Shown here in pieces: positions 1-10,476 of a DNA stretch of 64,000 bases. Positions within the stretch are counted from its first letter, which is position 1; the number at the start of each line of letters is the position of its first letter. Source of the stretch: Streptomyces coelicoflavus (GTDB taxonomy: Bacteria; Actinomycetota; Actinomycetes; Streptomycetales; Streptomycetaceae); assembly GCF_003112555.1 (NCBI RefSeq), contig NZ_BEWB01000002.1, positions 434,001 through 498,000 on the forward strand, read 5' to 3'. The translations under genes were made by a program, and so were the position numbers. The notes beneath the pieces were generated by a model, which saw only the letters and a program-made list of their open reading frames with translations, was not told the origin of the DNA and searched no databases.

Positions 1-1
1 C

Positions 2-367
2 GCCTACGACGTCAGCGACGTGCTGTCGATCACGGACGCCTTCCTGCTGGCCTCCGCACCCAACGACCGCCAGGTCAAGTCCATCGTCGACGAGATCGAG
101 GAGCGGCTGAACAAGGAGCTGGGTGCCAAGCCGGTGCGCCGCGAGGGCGACCGCGAGGCCCGCTGGGTCCTGCTCGACTACGTCGACATCGTCGTCCACG
201 TCCAGCACAGCGAGGAGCGCGTCTTCTACGCCCTGGAGCGGCTGTGGAAGGACTGCCCCGAGCTGGACCTGCCCGCCGACGCCAAGGAGACCCGCGGCAA
301 GGCGGAGGAGCACGCCAAGCTCCAGGCCGCCGAGGAGGCGACGCGGACCGACGAGGACTGGCGATGA
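2..367 (+). CDS. rsfS: Ribosomal silencing factor RsfS (5' truncated by window edge)
   Basis: RsfS binds ribosomal protein uL14 on the 50S subunit and blocks subunit joining when nutrients are short. The reading frame is open from the first bases of the window. It encodes AYDVSDVLSITDAFLLAS, then a core with the DYVDIVVHVQ segment typical of the family. The start lies upstream and is not seen; an internal GTG at position 20 is not the real start because homology continues to its left. A charged C-terminal tail of about 30 residues follows the domain. The TGA overlaps the ATG of the next gene (ATGA), so the two are translationally coupled. In actinobacteria nadD usually lies just upstream, outside this window. 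Confidence 0.93.
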   Translation, partial: AYDVSDVLSITDAFLLASAPNDRQVKSIVDEIEERLNKELGAKPVRREGDREARWVLLDYVDIVVHVQHSEERVFYALERLWKDCPELDLPADAKETRGKAEEHAKLQAAEEATRTDEDWR

Positions 368-1035
368 GCGCCACCGGCGAGGTGACGGCCGGCAAGCCCG
401 GCCGCGGCCGGCGCGTCATCCTCTGGCGGCACGGCCAGACCGCGTGGAACGTGGAGCGCCGCTTCCAGGGCAGCACGGACGTCGAGCTGACCGGGACCGG
501 CGTCGCCCAGGCCCGCCGTGCCGCCGGACTGCTCGTGCACCTGCGGCCCGACGCGATCGTCGCCTCCGACCTCGTGCGCGCCGCGAACACGGCCGCCGAG
601 CTGTCCGTGCTCACCGGCCTCGAGGTCACCCTGGAGGAGGGCCTGCGGGAGACCTACGCGGGCGTCTGGCAGGGGCTGACCCACGACGAGATCATCGCCC
701 GGCACGGCGACGAGTACGCGGCCTGGAAGCGCGGCGAGCCCGTGCGCCGCGGCGGCGGCGAGCTGGAGACCGAGGTCGCCGACCGCGCGGCCCCCGTGGT
801 GCTCCGGCACGCCGAGAAGCTCCCCGAGGACGGCACCCTCGTCGTGGTCAGCCACGGCGGCACGATCCGCACCACCATCGGCCGCCTGCTCGGCCTGGAA
901 CCGCACAGCTGGGAGAGCCTCGGCGGCCTGACCAACTGCTGCTGGTCCGTCCTGGGCGAGGGCGCCCGCGGCTGGCGCCTGCTGGAGCACAACGCCGGCA
1001 CCCTGCCGGAACCGGTGCTCGGCGACGACGTCTGA
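364..1035 (+). CDS. Histidine phosphatase family protein (phosphoglycerate mutase-like)
   Basis: This 223-residue protein is a branch-1 histidine phosphatase. The RHGQTAWN motif near residue 21 holds the catalytic histidine that is phosphorylated. SHGG near residue 163 supplies the second active-site histidine, and an ETYAGVWQGL segment with an acid residue lies between them. The substrate cannot be read from sequence; related enzymes act on phosphosugars, phosphoserine or small phosphate esters. It starts with ATG inside the rsfS stop (ATGA overlap), so it belongs to the same operon. The gene before the tRNA is a common Streptomyces arrangement. An alternative start further upstream inside rsfS is unlikely. 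Confidence 0.88.
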   Translation: MSATGEVTAGKPGRGRRVILWRHGQTAWNVERRFQGSTDVELTGTGVAQARRAAGLLVHLRPDAIVASDLVRAANTAAELSVLTGLEVTLEEGLRETYAGVWQGLTHDEIIARHGDEYAAWKRGEPVRRGGGELETEVADRAAPVVLRHAEKLPEDGTLVVVSHGGTIRTTIGRLLGLEPHSWESLGGLTNCCWSVLGEGARGWRLLEHNAGTLPEPVLGDDV

Positions 1036-1042
1036 ACCGCGA

Positions 1043-1073
1043 TTTCACTTTCCGGCAGGTCGCAGGCTAAAGT
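1043..1073 (+). promoter_or_regulatory. Possible promoter of the first tRNA-Ala
   Basis: TTTCAC (1043-1048) and TAAAGT (1068-1073) are separated by 19 bases and lie about 70 bases before the tRNA. The -10 fits the TANNNT pattern but the -35 is weak. The assignment rests on position and similarity only. Confidence 0.35.
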
Positions 1074-1143
1074 TCTTCTTGTTCGCCCCGCCGAGCGGAG
1101 CGGACGGAGAGCAGGACCATGCGACTCGGGTCGCGTGGCACCA

Positions 1144-1216
1144 GGGGCTATAGCTCAGTTGGTAGAGCGCCTGCATGGCATGCAGGAGGTCAGGAGTTCA
1201 ATTCTCCTTAGCTCCA
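1144..1216 (+). tRNA. tRNA-Ala (anticodon GGC)
   Basis: A 73-base cloverleaf can be drawn. The acceptor stem GGGGCTA/TAGCTCC contains the G3:U70 pair that is the identity element for alanyl-tRNA synthetase. The D arm reads AGCTCAGTTGGTAGAGC. The anticodon stem CCTGC/GCAGG closes the loop ATGGCAT, giving anticodon GGC. The T arm is AGGAG/CTCCT around TTCAATT and the discriminator base is A. CCA is not fully encoded (the sequence continues ACAG). It is identical to the copy at 1953-2025. Confidence 0.97.
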
Positions 1217-1230
1217 CAGCCCACGGACGA

Positions 1231-1260
1231 ATCCCGTCCCCTTCGGGGGGCGGGATTTTT
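1231..1260 (+). terminator. Rho-independent terminator after tRNA-Ala
   Basis: ATCCCG then CCCC pairs with GGGG then CGGGAT around a TTCG tetraloop. The hairpin spans 1231-1256 and is followed at once by a T run (TTTTT to 1260). It lies 14 bases after the tRNA and is one of the few hairpins in the window with a good U tract. Confidence 0.85.
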
Positions 1261-1416
1261 CGTCTCCGCCCGCTTGAGCAACACGCGTCCCACAGGCGTA
1301 TACGTCGGTGGACTCCGTGTCCGGACCGGTACTGAGGCGTCGCTGACCGGGTCGGCCCGGTCGTGGCAGAATCAAACGGCCGGAAGGGGACCGCGGCCCG
1401 ACGGGAGGGAGTGGCG

Positions 1417-1590
1417 ATGCCTGGGAGCATCCTCGAGGAGGTCGGTCACCTCCTCGGCGGAGCGGTGGCGAGGAACACGCTCACCCGTCTCAGCTGCCCT
1501 TCCTGCGGATCCGGGCACGTGGCCCAAGTCCTCGGCGACAACGGCGGAATCTCTTACGTGTGCACGGCCTGCGGCCACAGCTGGAGCTGA
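1417..1590 (+). CDS. Small zinc-ribbon protein, function unknown
   Basis: This gene encodes 57 residues. ATG 1417 follows a GGGAGGGA ribosome-binding site at 1403-1410; a GTG at 1411 and a longer frame from 1363 are less likely. The C-terminal half carries CPSC and CTAC pairs about 24 residues apart, the pattern of a treble-clef or zinc-ribbon knuckle, and ends in GHSWS. No enzymatic motif is visible. It lies three bases before a second tiny cysteine-pair protein, and both sit between identical tRNA-Ala genes. A nucleic-acid or protein-binding role is a guess from the fold. Confidence 0.75.
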   Translation: MPGSILEEVGHLLGGAVARNTLTRLSCPSCGSGHVAQVLGDNGGISYVCTACGHSWS

Positions 1591-1593
1591 GCG

Positions 1594-1827
1594 ATGGGTG
1601 CACACAGGCGGAAGTGCGACTGGTGCGGCAGCGGTACGCCCATCGTGCGCGACATGGAGCCGGTCAACCCCGACTACCAGTACTGGTGCGAGGAATGCGC
1701 GCGGGCGCTGATCATAAAGGGCGACCCCATCGAGACGTACCGCGAACTCGAGGGTGAGCCGATCTACGGCCGGCTCCTCGAGGAGCACTGCACGCTCAAG
1801 CGGTTCTACTCGTTCGTGACGGCCTGA
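1594..1827 (+). CDS. Small CxxC/CxxC protein, function unknown
   Basis: This is a 77-residue protein starting with ATG directly after the previous stop (three-base gap), so the two are probably cotranscribed. CDWC at residues 8-11 and CEEC near residues 32-35 form one likely zinc site. The rest is mixed and charged, with LEEHCTLKRFYSF near the end, where the extra Cys and the His could add ligands. It has no signal peptide or membrane segment. The function is not recognised. Coding character is good: there is strong third-position GC and no better competing frame. Confidence 0.75.
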   Translation: MGAHRRKCDWCGSGTPIVRDMEPVNPDYQYWCEECARALIIKGDPIETYRELEGEPIYGRLLEEHCTLKRFYSFVTA

Positions 1828-1883
1828 CAGCCCGACGCCTCGCCGGGCCCGCAAGAGGGCGAAACGGGCAAAGCGGAAACGAT

Positions 1884-1914
1884 TTGGTGTTGTGCCCGGT
1901 CGACCGTGTAATGT
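1884..1914 (+). promoter_or_regulatory. Possible promoter of the second tRNA-Ala
   Basis: TTGGTG (1884-1889) and TAATGT (1909-1914) are 19 bases apart, about 40 bases before the tRNA. The region is locally AT-richer than its surroundings. The element calls are tentative. Confidence 0.4.
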
Positions 1915-1952
1915 TGGCGTCGCCGCCGGGGAGACCGGGCGGCGGAAAACAA

Positions 1953-2025
1953 GGGGCTATAGCTCAGTTGGTAGAGCGCCTGCATGGCATGCAGGAGGTC
2001 AGGAGTTCAATTCTCCTTAGCTCCA
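1953..2025 (+). tRNA. tRNA-Ala (anticodon GGC), second copy
   Basis: It is base-for-base identical over all 73 positions to the tRNA at 1144-1216, including the G3:U70 identity pair and the GGC anticodon. Flanking identity stops almost exactly at the tRNA ends. This makes an 809-base direct spacing of two identical 73-base sequences. Confidence 0.97.
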
Positions 2026-2036
2026 CAATCACACAG

Positions 2037-2071
2037 ACGAACCCCCCGGATCCTCGGTCCGGGGGGTTCGT
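2037..2071. terminator. Bidirectional terminator hairpin
   Basis: ACGAACCCCCCGGA (2037-2050) pairs perfectly with TCCGGGGGGTTCGT (2058-2071) around a seven-base loop. It lies 11 bases after the tRNA and 12 bases after the stop of the convergent minus-strand gene, so it can serve both transcripts. There is no long T run. Confidence 0.75.
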
Positions 2072-2083
2072 TCGTCTCCGGTC

Positions 2084-3694
2084 TCAGCGGCCCAGCGCCC
2101 GGCGGCCGCGGCCCTGGGACAGCACCGGCAGGTTGGTGCGCGAGGACGGCGCCGGCGTGCGGGTGTCCTCCTCGATGCGCAGCGCCAGCGCCGGGCAGCG
2201 GCGCACCGCGCGCACCGCCTTGGCCTCCGCGAACCGGGGCACCTCGGCCTGCGCGACGGTCGGGAAACCGTCGGCGCCGAGCTGGAAGACCTCCGGCAGG
2301 ATGTCGGCGCACAGCCCGTGGCCCCGGCACAGCGTCCAGTCGACGTAGATCTTCTGGCGGCTGGGGCCGTTCTCCTCCCCGCCGCCCGGGACGCCCGTGG
2401 GTGCCCTGCCCCCCTCGAAGAGCGGCAGGACGCCTTCCACGGGCCGCCCGCAGCCGTTGCCGAGGACATGGGCGGCCAGGTCGTCCGTGAACGCCTTGAC
2501 GGTCGACTCCAGGAACATCGCCGAGCCGTCCGGGTGCGAACAGGCGCCGCGCCGCTTCACGTTCCTCGCGACCTGCTTGACCGCCTCCAGGGCGGCCGGG
2601 CCGCCGCCGTTGAGGATGTCCTCGAGGCCCCGCGCGGCGGCCGGCAGGCCCAGGTAGCAGGGCCCGCACTGGCCGGCGCTCTCCTCCGCCAGCCACTGCG
2701 CCACCCGCAGCGACTCGCCCAGCGGGCAGGTGTCCTGACCGATCGGCAGGATCGCGCCCGCGCCGAGCGAGCCGCCGACCTGTTGCAGCGAGTTGCGCGA
2801 GACGATCGCCTCGTCCACGGTCGCCGCGTCGATCCACTTGCCGTGGTAGCCGCCGGTCAGCACGCCCTGCGGCACCGGCGGGGCGCCGGCCAGCTGGAGG
2901 ACGTAGCGCAGCGGCACACCCGTCGGGACCTCGATCACCATGGGGCGGGCCACCGCGCCGGAGACCGTGAGCATCACCGTGCCCGGCTCGTCGTACAGGC
3001 CGGTGTTGCCGTAGCGCTCCGGGCCGATGCGGGCCGCGATCGCCAGCTGGGCGAAGGTCTCGGCGTTGGACAGCAGGGTCGGGGCGCCGCCGACGCCGCT
3101 CCTGGAGGCGCTCACCTTGCGGCCCGGCGGGATCGCCGGGCCGCCGTCGATGGAGCGGATCAGCGAGGCCGCCGCGCCGGTGACCATGCGCACCGGATTG
3201 CGCTGCACGCGCGCGCGGAGGGCGGACCGCCGGCCGTTGCTCAGGCCGCGCTCGGCGAGGGCGGCCTCCATGGAGCGCTGCGTGGACTCGCGGGTGACCC
3301 CGATGACCAGGGTGCGGGCGCCCATGGCCTCGGCGCACAGCAGCGCGCCGTCCAGGATCAGATGCGGGGCGCGGTTGATCAGCACCGTGTCCTTGCGGCA
3401 GGCCGGTTCGTCCTCGCTGCCGTTGACGACCACGACGGGCCGTACGCCGCGCTTGATCGCCGCCTCGGCGACCGAGCGCAGCTTCTTGTGGAAGGGGAAG
3501 CCCGCGCCGCCGCGGCCCTTCAGGCCGATGCGTTCGGAGAGCTGCGCGAGCTGCTCCCCGCCCATCGGTTCGAGCGGGCCGTGCACCTTGAGGTGCATCG
3601 GCAGATCAAGCCGCTCGACAAGGTCGAAGCCCGACGTGAGCTGGGGAAGCCCGACCACGCGGACCTCTGGGACGTCGGGCAGGGCCTCGTTCAC
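2084..3694 (-). CDS. NuoF-like flavoprotein with C-terminal [3Fe-4S]-type ferredoxin domain
   Basis: This 536-residue protein resembles the NADH-binding 51-kDa subunit of complex I. GLKGRGGAGFP (residues 58-67) is the FMN/NADH glycine loop and NGSEDEPAC (91-99) is the second family signature. The N3 cluster motif is altered: ESAGQCGPC (338-346) has Ala340 where NuoF has its first cysteine. Cys343, Cys346 and Cys385 remain. After a Gly/Pro linker, residues 448-505 form a small ferredoxin with CRGHGLC and a distal CP (Cys456, Cys462, Cys500), the three-cysteine pattern of Streptomyces P450-type [3Fe-4S] ferredoxins. GTG 3694 shares one base with the TAG of the upstream membrane gene, so translation is coupled. 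It probably passes electrons between NAD(P)H and the heme membrane protein; direction and partner are inferred. Confidence 0.85.
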   Translation of the reverse strand: MNEALPDVPEVRVVGLPQLTSGFDLVERLDLPMHLKVHGPLEPMGGEQLAQLSERIGLKGRGGAGFPFHKKLRSVAEAAIKRGVRPVVVVNGSEDEPACRKDTVLINRAPHLILDGALLCAEAMGARTLVIGVTRESTQRSMEAALAERGLSNGRRSALRARVQRNPVRMVTGAAASLIRSIDGGPAIPPGRKVSASRSGVGGAPTLLSNAETFAQLAIAARIGPERYGNTGLYDEPGTVMLTVSGAVARPMVIEVPTGVPLRYVLQLAGAPPVPQGVLTGGYHGKWIDAATVDEAIVSRNSLQQVGGSLGAGAILPIGQDTCPLGESLRVAQWLAEESAGQCGPCYLGLPAAARGLEDILNGGGPAALEAVKQVARNVKRRGACSHPDGSAMFLESTVKAFTDDLAAHVLGNGCGRPVEGVLPLFEGGRAPTGVPGGGEENGPSRQKIYVDWTLCRGHGLCADILPEVFQLGADGFPTVAQAEVPRFAEAKAVRAVRRCPALALRIEEDTRTPAPSSRTNLPVLSQGRGRRALGR

Positions 3695-5001
3695 TAAAAG
3701 CCTCCGGAAGGCGTGTTCCAGGGTTCACCGGAACCCGGTGCGTCGAAGTCGCGGGACGACGACGGCGCACCGGGGGTTGGTTCAGGGGCGGGACCGCTGT
3801 TGTACGTGTCGTTCGGGTAGTACGTGTCGTAGACCGCGTTCGTCTCACGGGTGTCGTACACGTCACTCGATCCGTAGCCCGACGCGTACGGCGACGCGTA
3901 GGGCGCGGAGTCGTTACCGGAGGGGCCCGCGGCGTCCGTGTCGCCGTAGACCGGGATGGTGTGCCCCGTGTCGTTGAGCGGGTCGTAGTGCGACGGGGGC
4001 GCCTCGCCGACCGGGGGCGGCGACGGTACGGGCCAGCTGCCCGAGGTGCTGCCGCCGCCGTCGACGACGGGCACGGCCTGAGTGGGCCACAGGTCCGGCT
4101 GCGGCGGGGCGGCGGACGCGGCCGGGTCGGCCGTCAGCGGCGGCCGGCGCGCACCGCCGGAGGGGCCGGACACGGCGCGGTAGGCCGCCGCGAAGCCGCC
4201 CGCGGGTTCCGGGGGAGTGAGGCGCTCCGCGGGTTCGTACAGCCGCGCGGACGGGGACGCGCCGCGTGACCGGGACGCCCCGGCGCGCTCGTGGCCCGGC
4301 AGGGCGGCGGTGTCCCTCGGCCGCCTCCGCGCCCTCTCGTCGGGCTCCTCGTCCTCCTCGCGCTCCTCGCGGGCGAGCCGGTCCCCGGTGCCGAGGAGGC
4401 CGGCGATCCGGTCGGCGACCTTGCGCTTGACCGGGCGGGGCGCCGCACGCAGCGCCAGGGCCGCCATGACGCCGACCACGGACAGGGCGTACAGGATTGT
4501 GAAGACCGGCTTCGCCGCTCGACCCGCGTAGAGCCCGTGCAGCAGGGCCAGGCACCAGGCCGGGTAGGCCAGCATGTGCATCGCCCGCCAGCGGGCCGCC
4601 ACGGGGGCCGGGGACGCGAAGCGGTTGCGCAGTGCTCCGGTGACCCCCACGAAGATCATGAGCATGCTGGCCAGGGTGCCGAAGCCGATGAGGACGGCCC
4701 GGCCGCCGAACGACTCGTCGTCCGTGGCCAGGAGCCCGAACGGGAGGACCGCGGCGACCCAGGTGGTGTGGTCGAGGACGAGTTTGACCACGATGTGCAC
4801 CAGAAGGAACACGACCGAGGCGACCGCGGTGACCCGGTGCACCGCCTGGGCCAGGATCCGCTGACGGGTGTCGAGGACGATCCGGTCCTGGGCGAGCAGG
4901 CCCCAGATCACCGAGCAGCTGAGGAAGACCAGGGAGAGGACGCCGGCGCCGAAGTCGAGGAACTGGGCGAAGGTGTCGTCCACCGTGCTGTCGTTCGTCA
5001 C
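3694..5001 (-). CDS. b-type heme membrane protein (ferric-reductase-like transmembrane domain) with disordered tail
   Basis: This is a 435-residue protein starting at GTG 5001 (GTG 5004 is equally possible) behind GGGGAGG. Roughly the first 190 residues contain about five hydrophobic helices. Two of them carry histidine pairs spaced like bis-histidine heme ligands: His55/His69 and His142/His155. This matches the ferric-reductase/cytochrome b-like family. After a basic stretch (PRPVKRK) there are about 230 residues of Pro/Ser/Gly/Tyr-rich low-complexity sequence, probably cytoplasmic and unstructured. The stop overlaps the start of the NuoF-like gene. The pair looks like a transmembrane electron-transfer unit; the electron acceptor cannot be told. 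Confidence 0.8.
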   Translation of the reverse strand: MTNDSTVDDTFAQFLDFGAGVLSLVFLSCSVIWGLLAQDRIVLDTRQRILAQAVHRVTAVASVVFLLVHIVVKLVLDHTTWVAAVLPFGLLATDDESFGGRAVLIGFGTLASMLMIFVGVTGALRNRFASPAPVAARWRAMHMLAYPAWCLALLHGLYAGRAAKPVFTILYALSVVGVMAALALRAAPRPVKRKVADRIAGLLGTGDRLAREEREEDEEPDERARRRPRDTAALPGHERAGASRSRGASPSARLYEPAERLTPPEPAGGFAAAYRAVSGPSGGARRPPLTADPAASAAPPQPDLWPTQAVPVVDGGGSTSGSWPVPSPPPVGEAPPSHYDPLNDTGHTIPVYGDTDAAGPSGNDSAPYASPYASGYGSSDVYDTRETNAVYDTYYPNDTYNSGPAPEPTPGAPSSSRDFDAPGSGEPWNTPSGGF

Positions 5002-5004
5002 CAC

Positions 5005-5342
5005 GGCAGGCCTCCCCACGTCAGGGACGTGAGGGGAGGCGGCGAGCTGTTGTCGCGAGGGTGGATCGGGGGAGGGTTCATGGGGGCGACTCCGGAGCGG
5101 TTCGGGAAAGCGGTCCCGCTGCCGCACTCTAAGTGGCGCCATACCCGTGGGTAGGAGGTTTGAGTTATTGCGTTGTTATCAAATGACGGCGCGCTCGTGA
5201 CGGCGTCCCTTAGCGGTCGTTACGCGAAGTAACCTTTGAACTTGGTTCAGGTCGACCTCCGGTTTCCGGATCCCGGACGCCGGATTCCGGTGCTCCTCGA
5301 GCCCGGGAGCGGCCCGGCCGGTGACTGCGGTACCCTGACGCC
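5005..5342. promoter_or_regulatory. Divergent control region with several inverted repeats
   Basis: This gene-free stretch lies between the heme membrane gene (minus) and the leuS leader (plus). It holds TACCC/GGGTA (5142-5153), an unusually AT-rich run around 5155-5185, GTTAC-N5-GTAAC (5219-5233) and TGAAC-N3-GTTCA (5237-5249). TACCCT at 5331-5336 is the likely -10 of the leuS leader. The repeats are candidate operators, but no known regulator motif was recognised. Confidence 0.5.
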
Positions 5343-5381
5343 ATGCGTGCCGTACGCCTTCTGCTTAGCGAGCCGCGCTGA
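5343..5381 (+). CDS. leuS leader peptide
   Basis: The 12-residue peptide MRAVRLLLSEPR contains three consecutive leucines encoded CTT CTG CTT, followed by TGA. There is no Shine-Dalgarno sequence, but TACCCT ends six bases before the ATG, so the mRNA is probably leaderless and starts at the peptide. A terminator hairpin follows before leuS. This is the layout of ribosome-mediated attenuation: stalling at the Leu codons when charged tRNA-Leu is scarce would favour readthrough. Comparative work on actinobacteria has predicted classical attenuators upstream of leuS in some Streptomyces. Confidence 0.8.
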   Translation: MRAVRLLLSEPR

Positions 5382-5428
5382 TCAGTCCCGACCCCGGTCG
5401 TAGTCCGGTGGCCGGAATCGGCGCGGCG

Positions 5429-5458
5429 TCCCCTCCTGTGCGAGGGGATTTCTCATTT
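5429..5458 (+). terminator. leuS attenuator terminator
   Basis: TCCCCTC (5429-5435) pairs with GAGGGGA (5442-5448) around a six-base loop, followed by TTTCTCATTT. It lies 47 bases after the leader-peptide stop and 72 bases before leuS. C-rich and G-rich segments between the peptide and this hairpin could form the competing antiterminator; I did not fold it. Confidence 0.75.
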
Positions 5459-5530
5459 CCCGGCCCTTGCAGCCGCTGGTCATGAAGGTCGCAGCCGCTG
5501 GCAGAGACGATCGATGGAGCTTTGAGGATC

Positions 5531-8458
<2,928 letters not shown>

Positions 8459-8645
8459 GCGGTGTCCGTGGCCGGACCGGAGGCGCTTCGCGGCGTCCCC
8501 TAGGGGCCGGCTCGGGGTCCGGTGCGGGCAGGTTCGGGGTTCTCGCGGAACCCTGGGCCTGCCTGCTGCGTTTACCGTGGAAGAGCGGCGCGACGTGTGC
8601 CGTGGACCGCCGGTGCGCGGGCCGGACGTCCGAAGGAGGAGCCTC

Positions 8646-9416
8646 GTGGAAGCAGCGCTCACAGTGTTCGCCCTGCTCTTCCTGCTCGCCGTCGTGCTGG
8701 GCGTCTACGCCACGGTGAAGGCCGTCGGCGCCGCCAAGCGCAGCGTGGACCGCGGCATCACGCAGGCCCGCCGCACCGTCGAGGACCACACCCTGCGGGC
8801 CAAGTCCCTGGTCCAGGTGGGGCCGGCGGCCGAGCTGGCACAGCTGCGGCTGACGCTGCGCACCTCCATGCGGGCCACGCAGGACGCGCTGCACGCGCGC
8901 GTGGCGGAGGACGAGTCCCTCAAGGAGTCCCTCGCCCTCTTCGAGCGGCTCAGCGCGCACGGCTTCGAGCTGGACGGCGAGCTGCGGCGCCTGGAGTCCG
9001 AGCCGGACCGCGCCACCCTCGCCGAGCGCCTGCCCGGACTGCGCGAGCGGACCGAGCGCATCACACAGTCGGCCGACGCCCTGCGCTGGGCGGCCCGCGA
9101 CCGCGCCCACCGCTTCGCGGACGATGACCTGGATTCGCTGAGCGCCCAGATCGACGTGGAGGCCGGTGCACTGCGGCACTGGACGCAGACGACGCCGACG
9201 GAGGCCGGGACGGAGCCGGGAGCGGGGCCGGCCGCCGCGCCGCCGTCCTGGCCCGAGGCCCCGCCCGCCGACGCCGCGTCCGCCCGGCAGACCTGGCCGG
9301 ACTCCCCGGCGCGGGAGCCCGCGGAGGCGGACACCGCCCGCCCCGCCATCACCCCGCCCGCCGCGCCTCCCGTGTACCCCTGGCAGAAGAAGGCCCGCCC
9401 CGAGAGCACGACCTGA
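8646..9416 (+). CDS. Membrane-anchored hypothetical protein
   Basis: This 256-residue protein starts at GTG 8646 behind an AAGGAGGA ribosome-binding site. Residues 3-25 form one hydrophobic helix with no cleavage site. A long, charged, probably helical region follows (about residues 30-165), rich in Arg, Glu and Leu with a coiled-coil appearance. The last 80 residues are Pro/Ala/Thr-rich and disordered, ending in YPWQKKARPEST. The topology is a membrane anchor with a cytoplasmic helical domain. It has no catalytic motif and the family is not recognised. It follows leuS by 187 bases. Confidence 0.8.
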   Translation: MEAALTVFALLFLLAVVLGVYATVKAVGAAKRSVDRGITQARRTVEDHTLRAKSLVQVGPAAELAQLRLTLRTSMRATQDALHARVAEDESLKESLALFERLSAHGFELDGELRRLESEPDRATLAERLPGLRERTERITQSADALRWAARDRAHRFADDDLDSLSAQIDVEAGALRHWTQTTPTEAGTEPGAGPAAAPPSWPEAPPADAASARQTWPDSPAREPAEADTARPAITPPAAPPVYPWQKKARPESTT

Positions 9417-9539
9417 CGCGGCGTGGGCCGACCGGCTCGTCCGGCCGGCCCGTCCCGTCGAACCCGTCACGGCCCTGTGAACGCCCGGTCGCCGGGGCCG
9501 GACTGCCGTACGGGCACTACGCCAGGTAACCTCCAGCTC

Positions 9540-10385
9540 ATGTCCCGCCATGTCGCTATCGTCACGGATTCAACGGCCTACCTCCCGGCCCGGACGATGG
9601 AGCGGCACGGCATCACCGCGGTACCCCTGACCGTCGTCCTGGGCGACCGGGCCCTGGAGGAGGGCACCGAGATCTCCACCCGCTCCCTCGCCCAGGCCCT
9701 CCAGAAACGCCGTCCGGTCACCACCTCCCGCCCCGGCCCCGAACTCTTCGCCGAGACCTACCGCCGGATCGCCGAGTCCGGCGCCGACGGCATCGTCTCC
9801 CTCCACCTGTCCGCCGAGCTCTCCGGCACGCACGACGCGGCCCTCGTCGCGGCGCGCGGGGCATCGATCCCGGTACGGGTGGTGGACACCGGGATGATCG
9901 CGATGGCCCTGGGCTTCTGCGCGCTGGCCGCCGCGGAGACGGCCGAGGCGGGCGGCACGGTGGACGAGGCCGTCACCGCCGCCGAGAAGCGGGCCGCGGG
10001 CACCTCCGCCTACTTCTACGTCGACACCCTCGACTATCTGCGCCGCGGCGGCCGGATCGGGGCGGCCCAGGCGCTGTTCGGCTCCGCGCTCGCCGTGAAG
10101 CCGCTGCTCCGGCTGGAGGGCGGCCGCATCGAACCCCTGGAGAAGGTGCGGACGGCGTCGAAGGCCATCGCCCGGCTCGAGGAGATCGCCGCCGACCGCG
10201 CGGGCAGCGCGCCCGTCGACGTCGCCGTCCACCATCTCGCCGCCCCGGACCGGGCGTCGGCCCTGGCGGACCGCCTGCGGGAGCGGGTGCCCGGGCTGGC
10301 CGACCTGCACGTGAGCGAGGTCGGCGCGGTGATCGGCGCGCATACGGGGCCGGGGCTGCTGGGAGTTGTCGTCTCGTCGCGGTGA
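9540..10385 (+). CDS. DegV family protein (fatty-acid binding)
   Basis: This 281-residue protein begins MSRHVAIVTDSTAYLP, the usual N-terminus of DegV/FakB proteins. These bind a fatty acid and, in Gram-positives, present it to a kinase. Other signatures are TSRPGP near residue 60, SxxLSGTHDAA near 90, the VDTLDYLRRGGRIG loop near 163, and HTGPG near the end. No FakA-type kinase gene is adjacent. The start is set by homology; TAACCT ends seven bases before the ATG and no Shine-Dalgarno is visible, so the transcript may be leaderless. Confidence 0.9.
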   Translation: MSRHVAIVTDSTAYLPARTMERHGITAVPLTVVLGDRALEEGTEISTRSLAQALQKRRPVTTSRPGPELFAETYRRIAESGADGIVSLHLSAELSGTHDAALVAARGASIPVRVVDTGMIAMALGFCALAAAETAEAGGTVDEAVTAAEKRAAGTSAYFYVDTLDYLRRGGRIGAAQALFGSALAVKPLLRLEGGRIEPLEKVRTASKAIARLEEIAADRAGSAPVDVAVHHLAAPDRASALADRLRERVPGLADLHVSEVGAVIGAHTGPGLLGVVVSSR

Positions 10386-10476
10386 GCGCCTGCCGTGTCA
10401 CCTGAGGGGGCCGGAGTTTTCCACAACCGGTGGGTAGTCCCCGGGAATTGACCTTGATCATCGCGAGGGTGCCGGG

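Noticed and set aside
1135..1335. ORF across the first tRNA-Ala, and a similar one at 1884-2348
   Set aside because: They run through tRNA and terminator sequence; the shared peptide is simply the translated tRNA.
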